This document shows, piece after piece, positions 31,927 through 42,103 of a DNA stretch of 52,433 nucleotides (positions are counted from its first letter, which is position 1; every line of letters starts with the position of its first letter). The DNA lies in the NCBI GenBank assembly GCA_017557195.1, contig JAFZAL010000043.1, positions 1 to 52,433 on the forward strand, given 5' to 3'. The position numbers were made by a program, and so were the translations under genes. The stretch comes from Thermoguttaceae bacterium. GTDB taxonomy: Bacteria > Planctomycetota > Planctomycetia > Pirellulales > Thermoguttaceae. The notes beneath the pieces were generated by a model. It saw nothing but the letters and a program-made list of their open reading frames with translations, had not been told where the DNA came from and ran no database searches.

Positions 31927-32910
31927 ATGAAAAATCAATGTATCAAATGGGCTGAAAGAGACGATTTAGAATGTGCCTACTTGGTTGTTACATGGGAACA
32001 TTTTTACAAACGGGTTATAAACGATGAAGGCGATACAGAATCCTATCAAGTATCGAACGATTTTATCTACATTCTGGGCAAAGTTCCCAATGAGTATTTT
32101 GATAAAATCATTGATAGAGCATGGGAAAAAATTGCGAGCAGTTTTATTTCCAATATTGAAATTAAAACGGAATCTCAAATTTGCCGTAATGACAAAGAAA
32201 AAGCATTGCGAGATTATGACCGCCGGAACGCTGAAAGCGATTATTTGACGGTTTTGGAGACCGTCCAATATTATCAAAACCAGGATTATCAGATTTGCAC
32301 GTACCATAACAAGGTTTTGGACGAAATATCGGCGCGCACGTCCACGGCGTCGCAGCCAAACCAGGAAGCGCAGCCAAACCAGGAACAGACGGACGCAGCG
32401 GAACAGACGCAGGCGACAAACCAGGCGCAGCCGCGAGCAGTTCGATCGAAAAAGAGCAGCCCCAAACAGACGCGAGCCGGCGGCGGTTCATCAGAGCAGC
32501 CAAAGCGGAAATATTTCAAATTTCCAAAAGATAAAAAAGAGCAGATTGATTTTCTCTGTAGTATCCTACGGGATTTAAGGGACGGTTTAGAACAAGGCGT
32601 AATATCTGATGAATACGGATTTGATGAAACACTATGGACTAAACCAGGCAAAAAAAAGGGGCTGGGGCAATACTTACCAAAACTAAAAGAGCGCGCCTTA
32701 TTATATGCACGCGATAATAAAGAACGATTGAAGCAGCGCGCCAATAAAGGAGACTGTTTAGACTTTGATGACCCGATAGAAAACGCAGATTGGCTTTTTT
32801 GCGCGGCGCTCTTAAATGAACTCCATGAAACGGAACTTGACCCTAAAAAGGATATTAATCGGCGCGAGGTTCCAATGGGGCAATATACCGACCGGGGAAC
32901 ATGGGAATAA
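31927..32910 (+). CDS. Hypothetical protein of the element, two domains joined by a Q/P-rich linker
   Basis: A 327-residue protein not recognised. The N-terminal ~140 residues are a mixed alpha/beta domain rich in aromatic residues (LVVTWEHFYKRVI). Residues ~140-195 form a low-complexity linker of Q, N, P, A and T (SQPNQEAQPNQEQTDAAEQT). The C-terminal ~130 residues are helical and basic (KEQIDFLCSILRDLRDGLEQ). Linker DNA shares CGCAGCC and CGGCGGTTCATC motifs with the nearby intergenic repeats. A GGGGG ribosome-binding sequence sits about 9 bases before the ATG. The gene is followed by its own terminator. Confidence 0.7.
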   Translation: MKNQCIKWAERDDLECAYLVVTWEHFYKRVINDEGDTESYQVSNDFIYILGKVPNEYFDKIIDRAWEKIASSFISNIEIKTESQICRNDKEKALRDYDRRNAESDYLTVLETVQYYQNQDYQICTYHNKVLDEISARTSTASQPNQEAQPNQEQTDAAEQTQATNQAQPRAVRSKKSSPKQTRAGGGSSEQPKRKYFKFPKDKKEQIDFLCSILRDLRDGLEQGVISDEYGFDETLWTKPGKKKGLGQYLPKLKERALLYARDNKERLKQRANKGDCLDFDDPIENADWLFCAALLNELHETELDPKKDINRREVPMGQYTDRGTWE

Positions 32911-32984
32911 GAAAGTTGAAAACCAAACTTTCATATTAAACTTAAAAATCCGATTATTTTTTTGAGAATTTTTGAAAATCTTTT

Positions 32985-33012
32985 AAGCCCCAGTTTTAGG
33001 GGCTTTTCTCTT
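32985..33012 (+). terminator. Intrinsic terminator
   Basis: AAGCCCC (32985-32991) and GGGGCTT (32999-33005) form a 7-base stem with 7-base loop, followed by TTCTCTTTTTT. It ends the 31927 gene. Confidence 0.85.
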
Positions 33013-33168
33013 TTTTGAAGGTATTCTTTCCAGGAATACCCCAATATTCATATCGTTTCAAGTGAAACATTCTTATTCATTTTCTTATCGTTCCTACTTC
33101 TATACAGGAAGCCTTGCTAATGGTTACAGGGCAAAACGAAAAAACTCTTTTTCAAAGGATAAATTGCA

Positions 33169-33369
33169 ATGACCCGTTTATTAAACAAGAAGCAAGCCGC
33201 TGAATATTTGAACGTATCGCAGCGCACGATTGACTATTTCCGCGAGCGCGGAAACCTCCCCTTCCATGTAATCGGCGGAAAGCTGGTTCGTTTCCGCGCA
33301 GATGAACTTGAACGCTGGGCTACTGGGCGCAGTTCCGACACCGACAGCAACAAGGAGGAAACGAAATGA
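33169..33369 (+). CDS. MerR/excisionase-type helix-turn-helix protein
   Basis: A 66-residue DNA-binding protein: LLNKKQAAEYLNVSQRTIDY is the helix-turn-helix, followed by the wing LPFHVIGGKLVRFRADELERW. This is the standard excisionase-family HTH_17 domain found in small integrative elements, where it directs excision or represses the operon. AAAGG precedes the ATG by about 9 bases. Its stop overlaps the next start (ATGA), so the pair is coupled. It is most likely the recombination directionality factor of this element (inference). Confidence 0.88.
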   Translation: MTRLLNKKQAAEYLNVSQRTIDYFRERGNLPFHVIGGKLVRFRADELERWATGRSSDTDSNKEETK

Positions 33370-33791
33370 CCGACCAAAAGACCAACACGCAAAAGACCGA
33401 CACGCAAAAGACCAACACCCCAAAAACCGACACCCAAAAGACCGCGCCCAAAAAGACCGCCAGGAAACCTTCTGAACGGCGCCTGACACCTGAAGCGCAG
33501 CTGATGATTTTTCGGAACATTGAAAGCAAGTTCTACGGTTCCACCGCTGATTTGTTTGATGGAGTTTTGGTTTATCTGAAATGCGTTATTCAAAACATGC
33601 GAGCAAACCAGGCACGGGACACATTATCGGCAATTTCCCGCGCTCTGGAAGCATACGTTGAAGGCAAAAACGGAATCAAAATTCTCCTTTCAAAAACCGT
33701 TGAAAGCGCCAGGGCGGAATTTGAAGCGGAACTCAAAGGGGAAAGCGATTTGCAAAACGTACGGAATTTTCTTGACCGTAATTCAAAATAA
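33366..33791 (+). CDS. Hypothetical protein with KT-repeat N-terminus
   Basis: A 141-residue protein. Residues 3-32 are a basic low-complexity run of five-residue units (TDTQK, TNTQK and variants) encoded by 15-base DNA repeats at 33371-33450, then a lysine/arginine-rich bridge. The C-terminal ~95 residues are helical (LMIFRNIESKFYGSTADLFD) with no known motif. Start overlaps the excisionase stop by 4 bases. A basic tail plus helical domain next to an excisionase suggests a DNA-associated accessory protein (inference). Confidence 0.7.
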   Translation: MTDQKTNTQKTDTQKTNTPKTDTQKTAPKKTARKPSERRLTPEAQLMIFRNIESKFYGSTADLFDGVLVYLKCVIQNMRANQARDTLSAISRALEAYVEGKNGIKILLSKTVESARAEFEAELKGESDLQNVRNFLDRNSK

Positions 33792-33813
33792 AGTTCCACG
33801 TTGTAACAAAAAA

Positions 33814-33843
33814 GCCGCCAAAGGCACGCGAGCCAATGGCGGC
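33814..33843. terminator. Hairpin after the KT-repeat gene
   Basis: GCCGCCA (33814-33820) pairs with TGGCGGC (33837-33843). The A-run lies on the left (33807-33813), so the stem is better suited to stopping minus-strand transcription, but may also act on the plus strand. Confidence 0.5.
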
Positions 33844-33918
33844 AAATGATTTGAATTTTGCAGACGGTTCTATTATACCGCTTGAGCCGTCTTTGTCAAG
33901 TATTTTCTGTTCTTTTTC

Positions 33919-34530
33919 ATGGATATAACCAAAGACGTCGAAATGCTGATGGCGGAAAACGCGCAGCGTTATGAACGCGAGCAAGCCTTCCTTCAGGCGC
34001 GGCGCGATGGGCGATTATTCGTCAATGCGCCAGCCGGTTATTTATCGGAACGGTTCGACAATCCGTATCGGCGCGAGGATTTGGCGCGCCTATGGGCTTA
34101 CAGTCCGACCGACCGACAAAGCCGGCGCCGGCGTCTGAATTGGTTACAGAATGAACGCTGGGAAACCGGCGTCTACTGGGGCTACCGGGTTATTATCTTT
34201 TTCAAATATGAAGATGGAGATTTTGCCGGAATGACCCTTTATCGGCTGGATTCGCTACCGTTTCCAGGGCTGAAGTCTGAAGGAACAGAAACGCTTGAAC
34301 TTGACCCTGAAGGAAATCAAATATTGATTATCGACCCATTACCAGGCGCCTTGACTTATGACAAGGCGGCGTTTTGGCGCGGGTTCGACTTCATGCGAGA
34401 ACATCACGGACGGACGCCAAAGGAAGTAGAAGCCGCCAAACATCGGCGCGAGCAGATTCTCAAAGAGTACCAGGCGCAGCGCAAACAAAAACACACTATA
34501 CAAGGAAACCAACACAATGAAAAACAATAA
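33919..34530 (+). CDS. Hypothetical protein of the element
   Basis: A 203-residue protein of unknown function. The N-terminus is helical and charged, the middle has arginine-rich SRRRRLNWLQNERWETG followed by beta-strand-like GYRVIIFFKYEDGDFAGM, and the C-terminus is a basic helix (RREQILKEYQAQRKQK). It overlaps the RepA-like ATPase gene by 14 bases, so they are coexpressed. It might be a DNA-binding partner of that ATPase (primase or loader role), which cannot be shown from sequence alone. Confidence 0.7.
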   Translation: MDITKDVEMLMAENAQRYEREQAFLQARRDGRLFVNAPAGYLSERFDNPYRREDLARLWAYSPTDRQSRRRRLNWLQNERWETGVYWGYRVIIFFKYEDGDFAGMTLYRLDSLPFPGLKSEGTETLELDPEGNQILIIDPLPGALTYDKAAFWRGFDFMREHHGRTPKEVEAAKHRREQILKEYQAQRKQKHTIQGNQHNEKQ

Positions 34531-36013
34531 CAACGATTCGTATAATGACCCGCCGGAAATTCAAGACGCTCTTGACAAAGTAAGCGCGAGGGCGGCGGGA
34601 TACCTTAAAAAACCTTCAGAGAAAGAGCTTGATGAAGTATTCGGCGTTGACGAACAAGACCCGCCAGAGCCGGCGCAGACGTCGCAGACGAACGCGCAGC
34701 CGTCGCAGCCGTCGCAGCCGTCGCAGCGGGCAAAGACGAACGCGCAGCGGGCGCCGGCGTCTGAAGGAGACAGCCCACACGCCGGCGGTTCGATGAAGCA
34801 GCGGGCGCGAGAAAGCCAAAAGCAGCGCGAGGAATGCAGCCGGCGTCCGATTGCTTATGATGGCTACGGAAATATTATCTACGGCAATACGCCAGCGCCG
34901 GCGCCTGAAGCCGTTGACGATGAAAAGCCGCTACTATTGCCGATACTCAAACGCGCCGACCAAATACCAGACAAGCCGATTAATTTTCTCTGGAAAGACC
35001 GCTTTTCTTATCAATTCGGACTTCTTGCAGGGCGTCAAGGGCTGGGGAAATCAATGTTCGTCTGTTATATGGCGGCGCAGATAACAAACGCCGGCGTCGA
35101 TCGATGGGACGATGGCGCCCCATGCCCTACAGGTTCCGTTATTTTCTTCACGCCAGAGGGCGGGGAATATCTCACAAAACAACGTATTCGGAACATGGGC
35201 GGCAATTTTGAAAACCTTTTCTTTTATTCTGGATTAGGGCAGGGACGCTTGCGCCCTGACAATAAAACGATAGATACCGATATTGCCCCGGTTGTTAGCG
35301 ATATACAGAATTTGACGCAGATGATAGACGCAGCGGAAAAAAAGGTTCATCTAATCATTATCGACCCAATAACGGACTTCATGGGCGATACTAAACAAAA
35401 TGACAATGCTGAAGTTACGCGAGCCTTGCGCGGTTTGGATTATTTAGCCGTTGAAAAAAACATCTGTATTATCGGCGTTAAACACCTGAATAAAACCGCC
35501 AATACATCGGCGGCGGTTTATAGTGTAGGAGGGGCGGGCGCTTTTACTAGCAAGCCCCGGTTCGTCTACCTGCTTGACCAACACCCTGAAAGCCGCAAGG
35601 CGGAATTGATGGGCGGTTCATCGACAGAAAAAAACCTTTTATTGGTTCCCGCAAAACAGAATGACTTCATTATTAAAAACTCTATTGAATTTTATCTTTC
35701 AGGGGGAGAGGATAATTTTCACGTTGAAATTACCGACCTTTCAGGCGATTGGACGGGCGATTCTCTCCAATATGAATTGGCGCAGATAAACGGCGCCACT
35801 TCCAAAGGAAGGGGCAGACCGGCGAACGATGAACGGAACGCCAAAATTGAAGAAATGATTCAGAATAACGCAAGCAATGAAGAAATAATCAAGGAAACCG
35901 GCGCCAGCCTAAGCACGATTCGCAGAGCAAGAAAAAAGATTGAAGCGGATATACTTTCAGAAAATATCTTGAACTGGGGCGGGAACGATGAACAGGAAGA
36001 AACTACTTCCTGA
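34517..36013 (+). CDS. RepA/AAA_25-like hexameric ATPase with C-terminal HTH
   Basis: A 498-residue protein. The first ~110 residues are disordered (SQPSQPSQ-type repeats). A RecA-fold ATPase follows: Walker A AGRQGLGKS (171-179), Walker B LIIIDPITDF (279-288) and GVKHLNKTA (sensor-like, ~320), matching plasmid RepA-type DnaB-like helicases (AAA_25). The C-terminal ~70 residues contain GRGRPANDERNAKIEEMI and a resolvase-like helix-turn-helix (NEEIIKETGASLSTIRRARK). Such proteins act in replication of plasmids and satellites, so the excised element may replicate. The 5' GC-rich coding repeats resemble the intergenic repeat field. Confidence 0.85.
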   Translation: MKNNNNDSYNDPPEIQDALDKVSARAAGYLKKPSEKELDEVFGVDEQDPPEPAQTSQTNAQPSQPSQPSQRAKTNAQRAPASEGDSPHAGGSMKQRARESQKQREECSRRPIAYDGYGNIIYGNTPAPAPEAVDDEKPLLLPILKRADQIPDKPINFLWKDRFSYQFGLLAGRQGLGKSMFVCYMAAQITNAGVDRWDDGAPCPTGSVIFFTPEGGEYLTKQRIRNMGGNFENLFFYSGLGQGRLRPDNKTIDTDIAPVVSDIQNLTQMIDAAEKKVHLIIIDPITDFMGDTKQNDNAEVTRALRGLDYLAVEKNICIIGVKHLNKTANTSAAVYSVGGAGAFTSKPRFVYLLDQHPESRKAELMGGSSTEKNLLLVPAKQNDFIIKNSIEFYLSGGEDNFHVEITDLSGDWTGDSLQYELAQINGATSKGRGRPANDERNAKIEEMIQNNASNEEIIKETGASLSTIRRARKKIEADILSENILNWGGNDEQEETTS

Positions 36014-36050
36014 ATGATAAAATAGGGGCTTTTAACCATAATTCTTTCTG

Positions 36051-36098
36051 AAATGTTCATAACTCCCTACATTATGGAATTATGAATTATGAACATTT
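36051..36098 (+). terminator. Inverted repeat after the ATPase gene
   Basis: AAATGTTCATAA (36051-36062) pairs exactly with TTATGAACATTT (36087-36098), then T-rich DNA. The 24-base loop includes the 17-base repeat partner of 31117. A second small stem (TTTTGCG/CGCAAAA, 36132-36160) follows before the integrase gene. Confidence 0.5.
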
Positions 36099-36214
36099 TT
36101 ACTCATTTTAACATTTTGAGAAAAATTTTGTTTTTGCGTCTTGCTAGGGCTTGCGCAAAATTTCAAAGTTAATATAATGTAATTCACGATAATTCAAACA
36201 AAGGAGAAAACACG

Positions 36215-37611
<1,397 letters not shown>

Positions 37612-37699
37612 GTGGCATTCAGATTTTCTTTAATTATAACGACAGAACAAAATCTGTCAAGGAGAGCAAAAAAGAGAAATTATCTCGTTTTTATAAATC

Positions 37700-37738
37700 G
37701 AGAAGCGAGAACGATTTTTCAACCGTTACTCGCTTCTC
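37700..37738 (-). terminator. Hairpin after the DUF11 gene
   Basis: GAGAAGCGAG (37700-37709) pairs exactly with CTCGCTTCTC (37729-37738), about 25 bases past the DUF11 stop on the minus strand, with TTTATAAAAA beyond. The arms are made of CTCGCTT-type heptamers similar to repeats at 44513-44540. Confidence 0.55.
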
Positions 37739-37763
37739 ACTCACGCTTAGCTTGTCGCTATGA

Positions 37764-39779
37764 TTACATTTGATCCTGGTACACCTGAGTGCTTTCCTCT
37801 TTTGTGACAGGCGAAGAAAGTTCGTCGCTGACAACCGACAGTTTCAAGCGCTGGTCGCCCGGATTAACCGCTTTGACGAGAATCTTGAATCGGATTTCCG
37901 CCTTGGGCGGGAGCTGCGGCGCAGGGTCAAAGACAACAGTATTGTTCGGACCCATGCGGTAACTGGTCGGAGCTTCCGCGTTGAGGAATTCCATTCCCGC
38001 CGGGATCTGGGCGCTGACGCGAACGTTCTGCGCCGCCTTGGTTCCCTGATTGACGACGTTGATGTTATACGTCGTCTTTTCTCCAATCAGAACCGGGTCG
38101 CTCGTATCGCTCAGCTGCGTCAACAGAGCCGCCATGCCTTCTACCAGACATTCTTTCTGACCGTTGTCGGCAATGCCTTTGTCAGCTGTCGCCTGATAGA
38201 CCAGCGTTTGCTGTCCGATTTGAGTCGGGACGACAACCAGTTCGACGTCGCCGGAATCGTTGGCAGGCAACTCTTCCAGCAGCCAGCGAACGGTTCTCGT
38301 CTGACGATCGTAGACGCCGCTGTTGTTCGCTCTGACGAATTCCAGACCGTTGGGAAGCTGAACTCGCATGGCAACGTGCGTTGCAGAAGCCGTGCCGGGG
38401 TTGGAAATAGCAAGTTTATACGAACCTTCCCGTTCGAGGAATCGGCGAGTCGGTCCTTGCACCGTCATTTTCAATTGCGGGGCGATAACTTCCATATCAA
38501 ACCGGCTTTCGGCGTTGAGTCCCGGGTCGGCGGTCGCAGTAAGCGAGTTGACGAATTTACCAGCTCGAATCGCGGTCATAGTCAGATTAATCGTTCTCGT
38601 TTCGTTCGGTTTCAAATCTCCAACGTTATAGGTCAAAACGGAGTCTTTCGCTTCGTGCTGCAATTGCGGTGGAACGTTTTCCGTCAAAACAACGTTTTTC
38701 GCCGTTCCTGTTCCGGGGTTGGAAAGAACAATCGTCAGTTCGGTCGTATTGCCGATGCCAATCTGTTTAACGCCCTGAGTCTGAAGAGCCAACTGCGGTT
38801 TGGCAACGACGCCCTCTCCGCTGGCGGCGGTCTGGAATGCAACCTGAGCGACGCTGCCCATGCGTCCTTCTTCAAGCGGCATGATTTCCATGCTGACGGT
38901 TACCTGTTTTCCTGGAGGAATATCGCCAACTTTCCAGACCAATTCCCCATTGAAGCCTTTAACGGCAGGCGGATTGGTTTCGATCAACTGCGATCCTTTG
39001 GGAAGCAAATCCTTGATTTCCACGTTGACGGCAATCGTCTGACCAATATTTTTTACGACTGTTTTCCAAACCGCGCTCTGTCCGACAAGCAGTTCCTTTG
39101 GAGGAATCTTTTCGACGACGATTTGCGGCGCTTGAGATCCATTGAGAACTTTCGCGCCCGGTTCGCCGGTTCCAGTTGAAAACGCCGCTGGAGCGTTCTG
39201 CTGCACCGCCGAAGAGCTGGGACCCTCGATAATCGGCAGTGAATCGACGTTATTGAACTCGCGCGGCTCGCCAGTATTCATAGACGGCGCGCTGGGAGGC
39301 GTCAATGGCGCGCTGGCTTCCGGAACAGCGGGTTCTGGAACGGCGGGAGCGCTAAGTTCCATATTCGGTTCCAGCGCCGGCATAGCGGGAACGCTCGGAT
39401 CTTCCAATGCGGGAGGAGGAGTCAGGGCTTCCGCAGCCGGGGCGTCCGGCAAAGACGGCGGAGTCAAATTCAGCTCGGCGGGTTCTTTAGGAGCGGAAAC
39501 TTCCGGTACGGAAGGAGCTGGAGGCAGTTCCATTTCCGCTGTCGTACGCTGAATAGGCGTTCTTGACGGCTGTCCGGCAGCGTACGGCAACGGTCGACGA
39601 GCGGACGAAGGAGCTCTACTGGGAGCTGCAGATTGAGGAGCTGCGTAGACGTGAGTCGTTGTTCGACGGGTCTGAACGCCCGGCGGCGTCAACGGAATGG
39701 CGTTTTGGGCCAAAACGCTGTTACAAATCAATAACGACAGCGTTGTCAAAGCTAACGTAAAAAGCGTGGATTTGTTCAT
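37764..39779 (-). CDS. DUF11 repeat envelope protein
   Basis: A 671-residue exported protein. A signal peptide covers residues 1-24 (LLICNSVLA, cleavage before QNA). Residues ~30-205 form a long proline/alanine/serine-rich spacer. Four Ig-like DUF11 domains follow (~215-330, 335-435, 440-545, 550-660), with signatures such as LSNPGTGTAKNVVLTENVP and VVNQGTKAAQNVRVSAQIP. Multi-DUF11 proteins are abundant in planctomycete cell envelopes and resemble the OmcB-type outer proteins of Chlamydia; they are structural. AAAGGA lies about 11 bases before the ATG. It is a single-gene unit between the tRNA and a divergent TIM-barrel gene. Confidence 0.9.
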   Translation of the reverse strand: MNKSTLFTLALTTLSLLICNSVLAQNAIPLTPPGVQTRRTTTHVYAAPQSAAPSRAPSSARRPLPYAAGQPSRTPIQRTTAEMELPPAPSVPEVSAPKEPAELNLTPPSLPDAPAAEALTPPPALEDPSVPAMPALEPNMELSAPAVPEPAVPEASAPLTPPSAPSMNTGEPREFNNVDSLPIIEGPSSSAVQQNAPAAFSTGTGEPGAKVLNGSQAPQIVVEKIPPKELLVGQSAVWKTVVKNIGQTIAVNVEIKDLLPKGSQLIETNPPAVKGFNGELVWKVGDIPPGKQVTVSMEIMPLEEGRMGSVAQVAFQTAASGEGVVAKPQLALQTQGVKQIGIGNTTELTIVLSNPGTGTAKNVVLTENVPPQLQHEAKDSVLTYNVGDLKPNETRTINLTMTAIRAGKFVNSLTATADPGLNAESRFDMEVIAPQLKMTVQGPTRRFLEREGSYKLAISNPGTASATHVAMRVQLPNGLEFVRANNSGVYDRQTRTVRWLLEELPANDSGDVELVVVPTQIGQQTLVYQATADKGIADNGQKECLVEGMAALLTQLSDTSDPVLIGEKTTYNINVVNQGTKAAQNVRVSAQIPAGMEFLNAEAPTSYRMGPNNTVVFDPAPQLPPKAEIRFKILVKAVNPGDQRLKLSVVSDELSSPVTKEESTQVYQDQM

Positions 39780-40089
39780 GTTTACATATTCCTTTCAAAA
39801 CAATTAGCAATGAGTAATCCGCAATTGAGATAGCTTCGCGCTATCTGTCAACTGGCAAATCCGTGGAAACATAGCAAATTTTAAATTTCTTGTAAAGAGC
39901 GATTTATTTTATCATTTTTTCTTGTCCCCCTCTTGCATTTAATTTTAAACTGGGGTATATTGGTAAATAATGCAGATTTAGACTGCGGGAATATTTAAAC
40001 AGTCCGAATTTTAATTATGAACCGCATGTCATAAATTTAATTATTGTATTGTTATATTTTGTATATTCGTTTAGTACAGGAGAACATCC
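39780..40089. other. Divergent promoter region
   Basis: 310 AT-rich bases between the DUF11 gene (minus) and the TIM-barrel gene (plus). A stem AGATAGC/GCTATCT (39828-39846) lies in the DUF11 leader. Both promoters should be here; I cannot place them confidently. No gene seen. Confidence 0.5.
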
Positions 40090-40914
40090 ATGAATTTCAA
40101 TCGCCGCGATATTTTACGTCTTGGGCTGGGATCGGTGATCATGTCCGCCGCCAGCGCCGCCCCGTTTGCCTTTGCCGAAGACGGAACAAAAAAGATTCCC
40201 GTTTGCCTCCAGATGTGGAGCGTCCGCAATGATTTCAAAGCCAATCCAGCTAAAGTTCTGGAAGCCATCGCCAAAATGGGTTACGATGGCGTCGAATACG
40301 CTCACATGTACCCGCTGCCGATTAAAGAGTTGGCGAAACTGCAAAAAGACTTCGGTCTGACCTGCACCGGCTCGCACCTCGGACGCAACGACGTCGAAGA
40401 CCCGGACACGCTCAAACGCAACATCGAAAACCACCAGATTCTCGGCGGCAAGTTCATTCTTTGCGCCTGGATGAGAAACGATACGGAAGCCGACTGGATT
40501 AAAGCCGCTGAGAACTTCTCCAAGTCCGCGGAAATCGCCAAAGAAGCTGGCATGTACGTTGGCTATCACGCTCACGCTCACGACTTCAACAAGCTGCCTA
40601 ACGGCTTGACAACGTGGGAAATCTTCGCTGACCACTCTTCCAACGACGTTCAGCTCCAGATGGACACCAGCAACTGCCCGGACAATCCCTATTACTTCAT
40701 GGAAAAGTATCCGGGTCGTTGCAAAACCGTCCACATGAAAGAAAAAGACCTCAAGATTATCGGCGAAGGCACGATCGACTTCAAACGGGTCATTGAATTC
40801 TGTGAGACCAAAGGCGGCGTCGAAAACTACACGATCGAATTCGAGGGCAAAAACCCGATGGTAAGCGTCGATCTGTGCAAACAAGCATTCGAGAAGATTC
40901 GAAATAGTAAATAA
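40090..40914 (+). CDS. Exported sugar phosphate isomerase/epimerase-like TIM barrel
   Basis: A 274-residue protein of the xylose-isomerase-like TIM barrel (AP endonuclease 2) superfamily. A Tat-type signal (NRRDILRLG, residues 4-12, cleavage near AFA-EDG) sends it to the periplasm. Barrel strands carry the usual metal/substrate residues: DGVEYAH, GSHLGRND, GYHAHAHDF, QLQMDTSN, CKTVHMKEKD and YTIEFEG. Such Tat-exported barrels are strongly expanded in Planctomycetota, where they isomerise or epimerise unusual sugars. The start is supported by AGGAG 7 bases upstream. It ends in a strong terminator, so it is monocistronic. Substrate unknown. Confidence 0.9.
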   Translation: MNFNRRDILRLGLGSVIMSAASAAPFAFAEDGTKKIPVCLQMWSVRNDFKANPAKVLEAIAKMGYDGVEYAHMYPLPIKELAKLQKDFGLTCTGSHLGRNDVEDPDTLKRNIENHQILGGKFILCAWMRNDTEADWIKAAENFSKSAEIAKEAGMYVGYHAHAHDFNKLPNGLTTWEIFADHSSNDVQLQMDTSNCPDNPYYFMEKYPGRCKTVHMKEKDLKIIGEGTIDFKRVIEFCETKGGVENYTIEFEGKNPMVSVDLCKQAFEKIRNSK

Positions 40915-40931
40915 TTTTCAATTTTAACTAC

Positions 40932-40969
40932 AGAAATTGCGTCGTTAACCTCTTTTCGACGCAATTTCT
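40932..40969 (+). terminator. Intrinsic terminator
   Basis: AGAAATTGCGTCG (40932-40944) and CGACGCAATTTCT (40957-40969) form an exact 13-base stem with a 12-base loop, followed by a T-run at 40972-40978. Confidence 0.92.
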
Positions 40970-40978
40970 TGTTTTTTT

Positions 40979-41360
40979 ATAAAAAAATGAACGTGTTTTT
41001 ATGAAATCATTATAACTTCTATTTTTTGTAAACCTCAATCTGCTATTATCTTATATCCAAATAATCTACATTTATTTTAAGTTTTTTTAATCTTATTTTG
41101 GTTGTACTCCCTAGACACTATTTTTTAGTTCGCTATAATGCGAGTATTAAAAAAGATATTTAACACTTCATTTACATCAAATATGAAAGCCACAAATTCA
41201 TAAATTTTTACAATTACAGAATTTGCTTACAGGCGTTTTCATTTTGAATGTCAGTTATAGGATTTTCGCCATATTTTATTTGATAAAATATGGTTGAAAG
41301 ATCCTTGCGTCCCAAAATTTAAAGTGGCAACCCTTTAAAAAGTTTTTTAGTTGATTTATT
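40979..41360. other. AT-rich intergenic region before the regulator
   Basis: About 380 bases without a gene. It is strongly AT-rich and contains the palindrome at 41269-41293. Nothing else beyond short T and A runs was recognised. Confidence 0.5.
41269..41293. promoter_or_regulatory. Perfect palindrome upstream of the regulator gene
   Basis: CCATATTTTA (41269-41278) and TAAAATATGG (41284-41293) are exact complements with a 5-base centre, 67 bases before the regulator ATG. A dimeric winged-helix protein could bind it, so autoregulation is a reasonable guess. Confidence 0.5.
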
Positions 41361-41990
41361 ATGCCTGAAATGTATATTACTTCGGCTGGTATGAGAATCA
41401 TCAACCTTTTGGTTGGCCAGCCCCCGCTTGCAATTGCGGAAATGATCGATAATCTGAATGTTACTCGAACTGCTATTACCGAGCAGCTTTCAGAGCTTAT
41501 TGAAGCAGGTTATGTTGAAAGAACAGTAGAAAAGTTGTCCTCGCGCGGTCGTCCTCGCCACCGCTACGGCATTACCGACCTCGCCCTGACTGCGTTGTTC
41601 CCTGGAGCCACCGGCGTTGTTGTTCCGTCTATCTGGAAACATATCGAACAGAATTGCGGTCTCCAAATGGCAGAAAAGATTCAGGATTTGGTCGCGGCTG
41701 ACCTTGCTCTGAAATTCAAGAAAATCGTTGACGGCGAAACGTTGGAAGAACGTCTGCAGCAATTCGTCGACGGCTTGGCAGACAAAAAAGTCGTTGCGTT
41801 CACTCGCGTTGGATCCAACGGCAAAACCGAACTCGTTTGGAAAACCAATCCGTTTATCGGCATGCAGGACGGCACGGATCGCTATAACAAGATTGCAACC
41901 AAAATGGTCAGTTTGGTCCTTCATGCAGACGTCAAAATGACTTCTTCCCGCATGGGCGGAAACTTCTGCGACGTTTTTGAAATTCAATAA
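41361..41990 (+). CDS. Winged-helix transcriptional regulator (SufR-like, without cluster ligands)
   Basis: A 209-residue regulator. Residues ~5-85 are a winged helix-turn-helix (AEMIDNLNVTRTAITEQLSE, wing SSRGRPRHRYGITD), of the ArsR/DeoR-like type seen in SufR. The remaining ~120 residues are an effector or dimerisation domain. SufR proteins ligate a 4Fe-4S cluster through several C-terminal cysteines; only two cysteines are present here (EQNCGL and NFCDVF), so cluster binding is doubtful. No clear Shine-Dalgarno. A 13-base-stem terminator follows. Targets unknown; the palindrome upstream suggests self-control. Confidence 0.75.
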   Translation: MPEMYITSAGMRIINLLVGQPPLAIAEMIDNLNVTRTAITEQLSELIEAGYVERTVEKLSSRGRPRHRYGITDLALTALFPGATGVVVPSIWKHIEQNCGLQMAEKIQDLVAADLALKFKKIVDGETLEERLQQFVDGLADKKVVAFTRVGSNGKTELVWKTNPFIGMQDGTDRYNKIATKMVSLVLHADVKMTSSRMGGNFCDVFEIQ

Positions 41991-42017
41991 ACAACATCGT
42001 TTAATATGTAACAGTTC

Positions 42018-42058
42018 ATCAGGATTTAGCCTCTCAACGTCAGACGCTAAATCCTGAT
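42018..42058 (+). terminator. Intrinsic terminator
   Basis: ATCAGGATTTAGC (42018-42030) pairs exactly with GCTAAATCCTGAT (42046-42058), followed by TTTTTA. Ends the regulator gene. Confidence 0.9.
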
Positions 42059-42103
42059 TTTTAATAGACGCCTCGCTTTTAATCTTTTACTGCGTAGTTA
42101 AGC

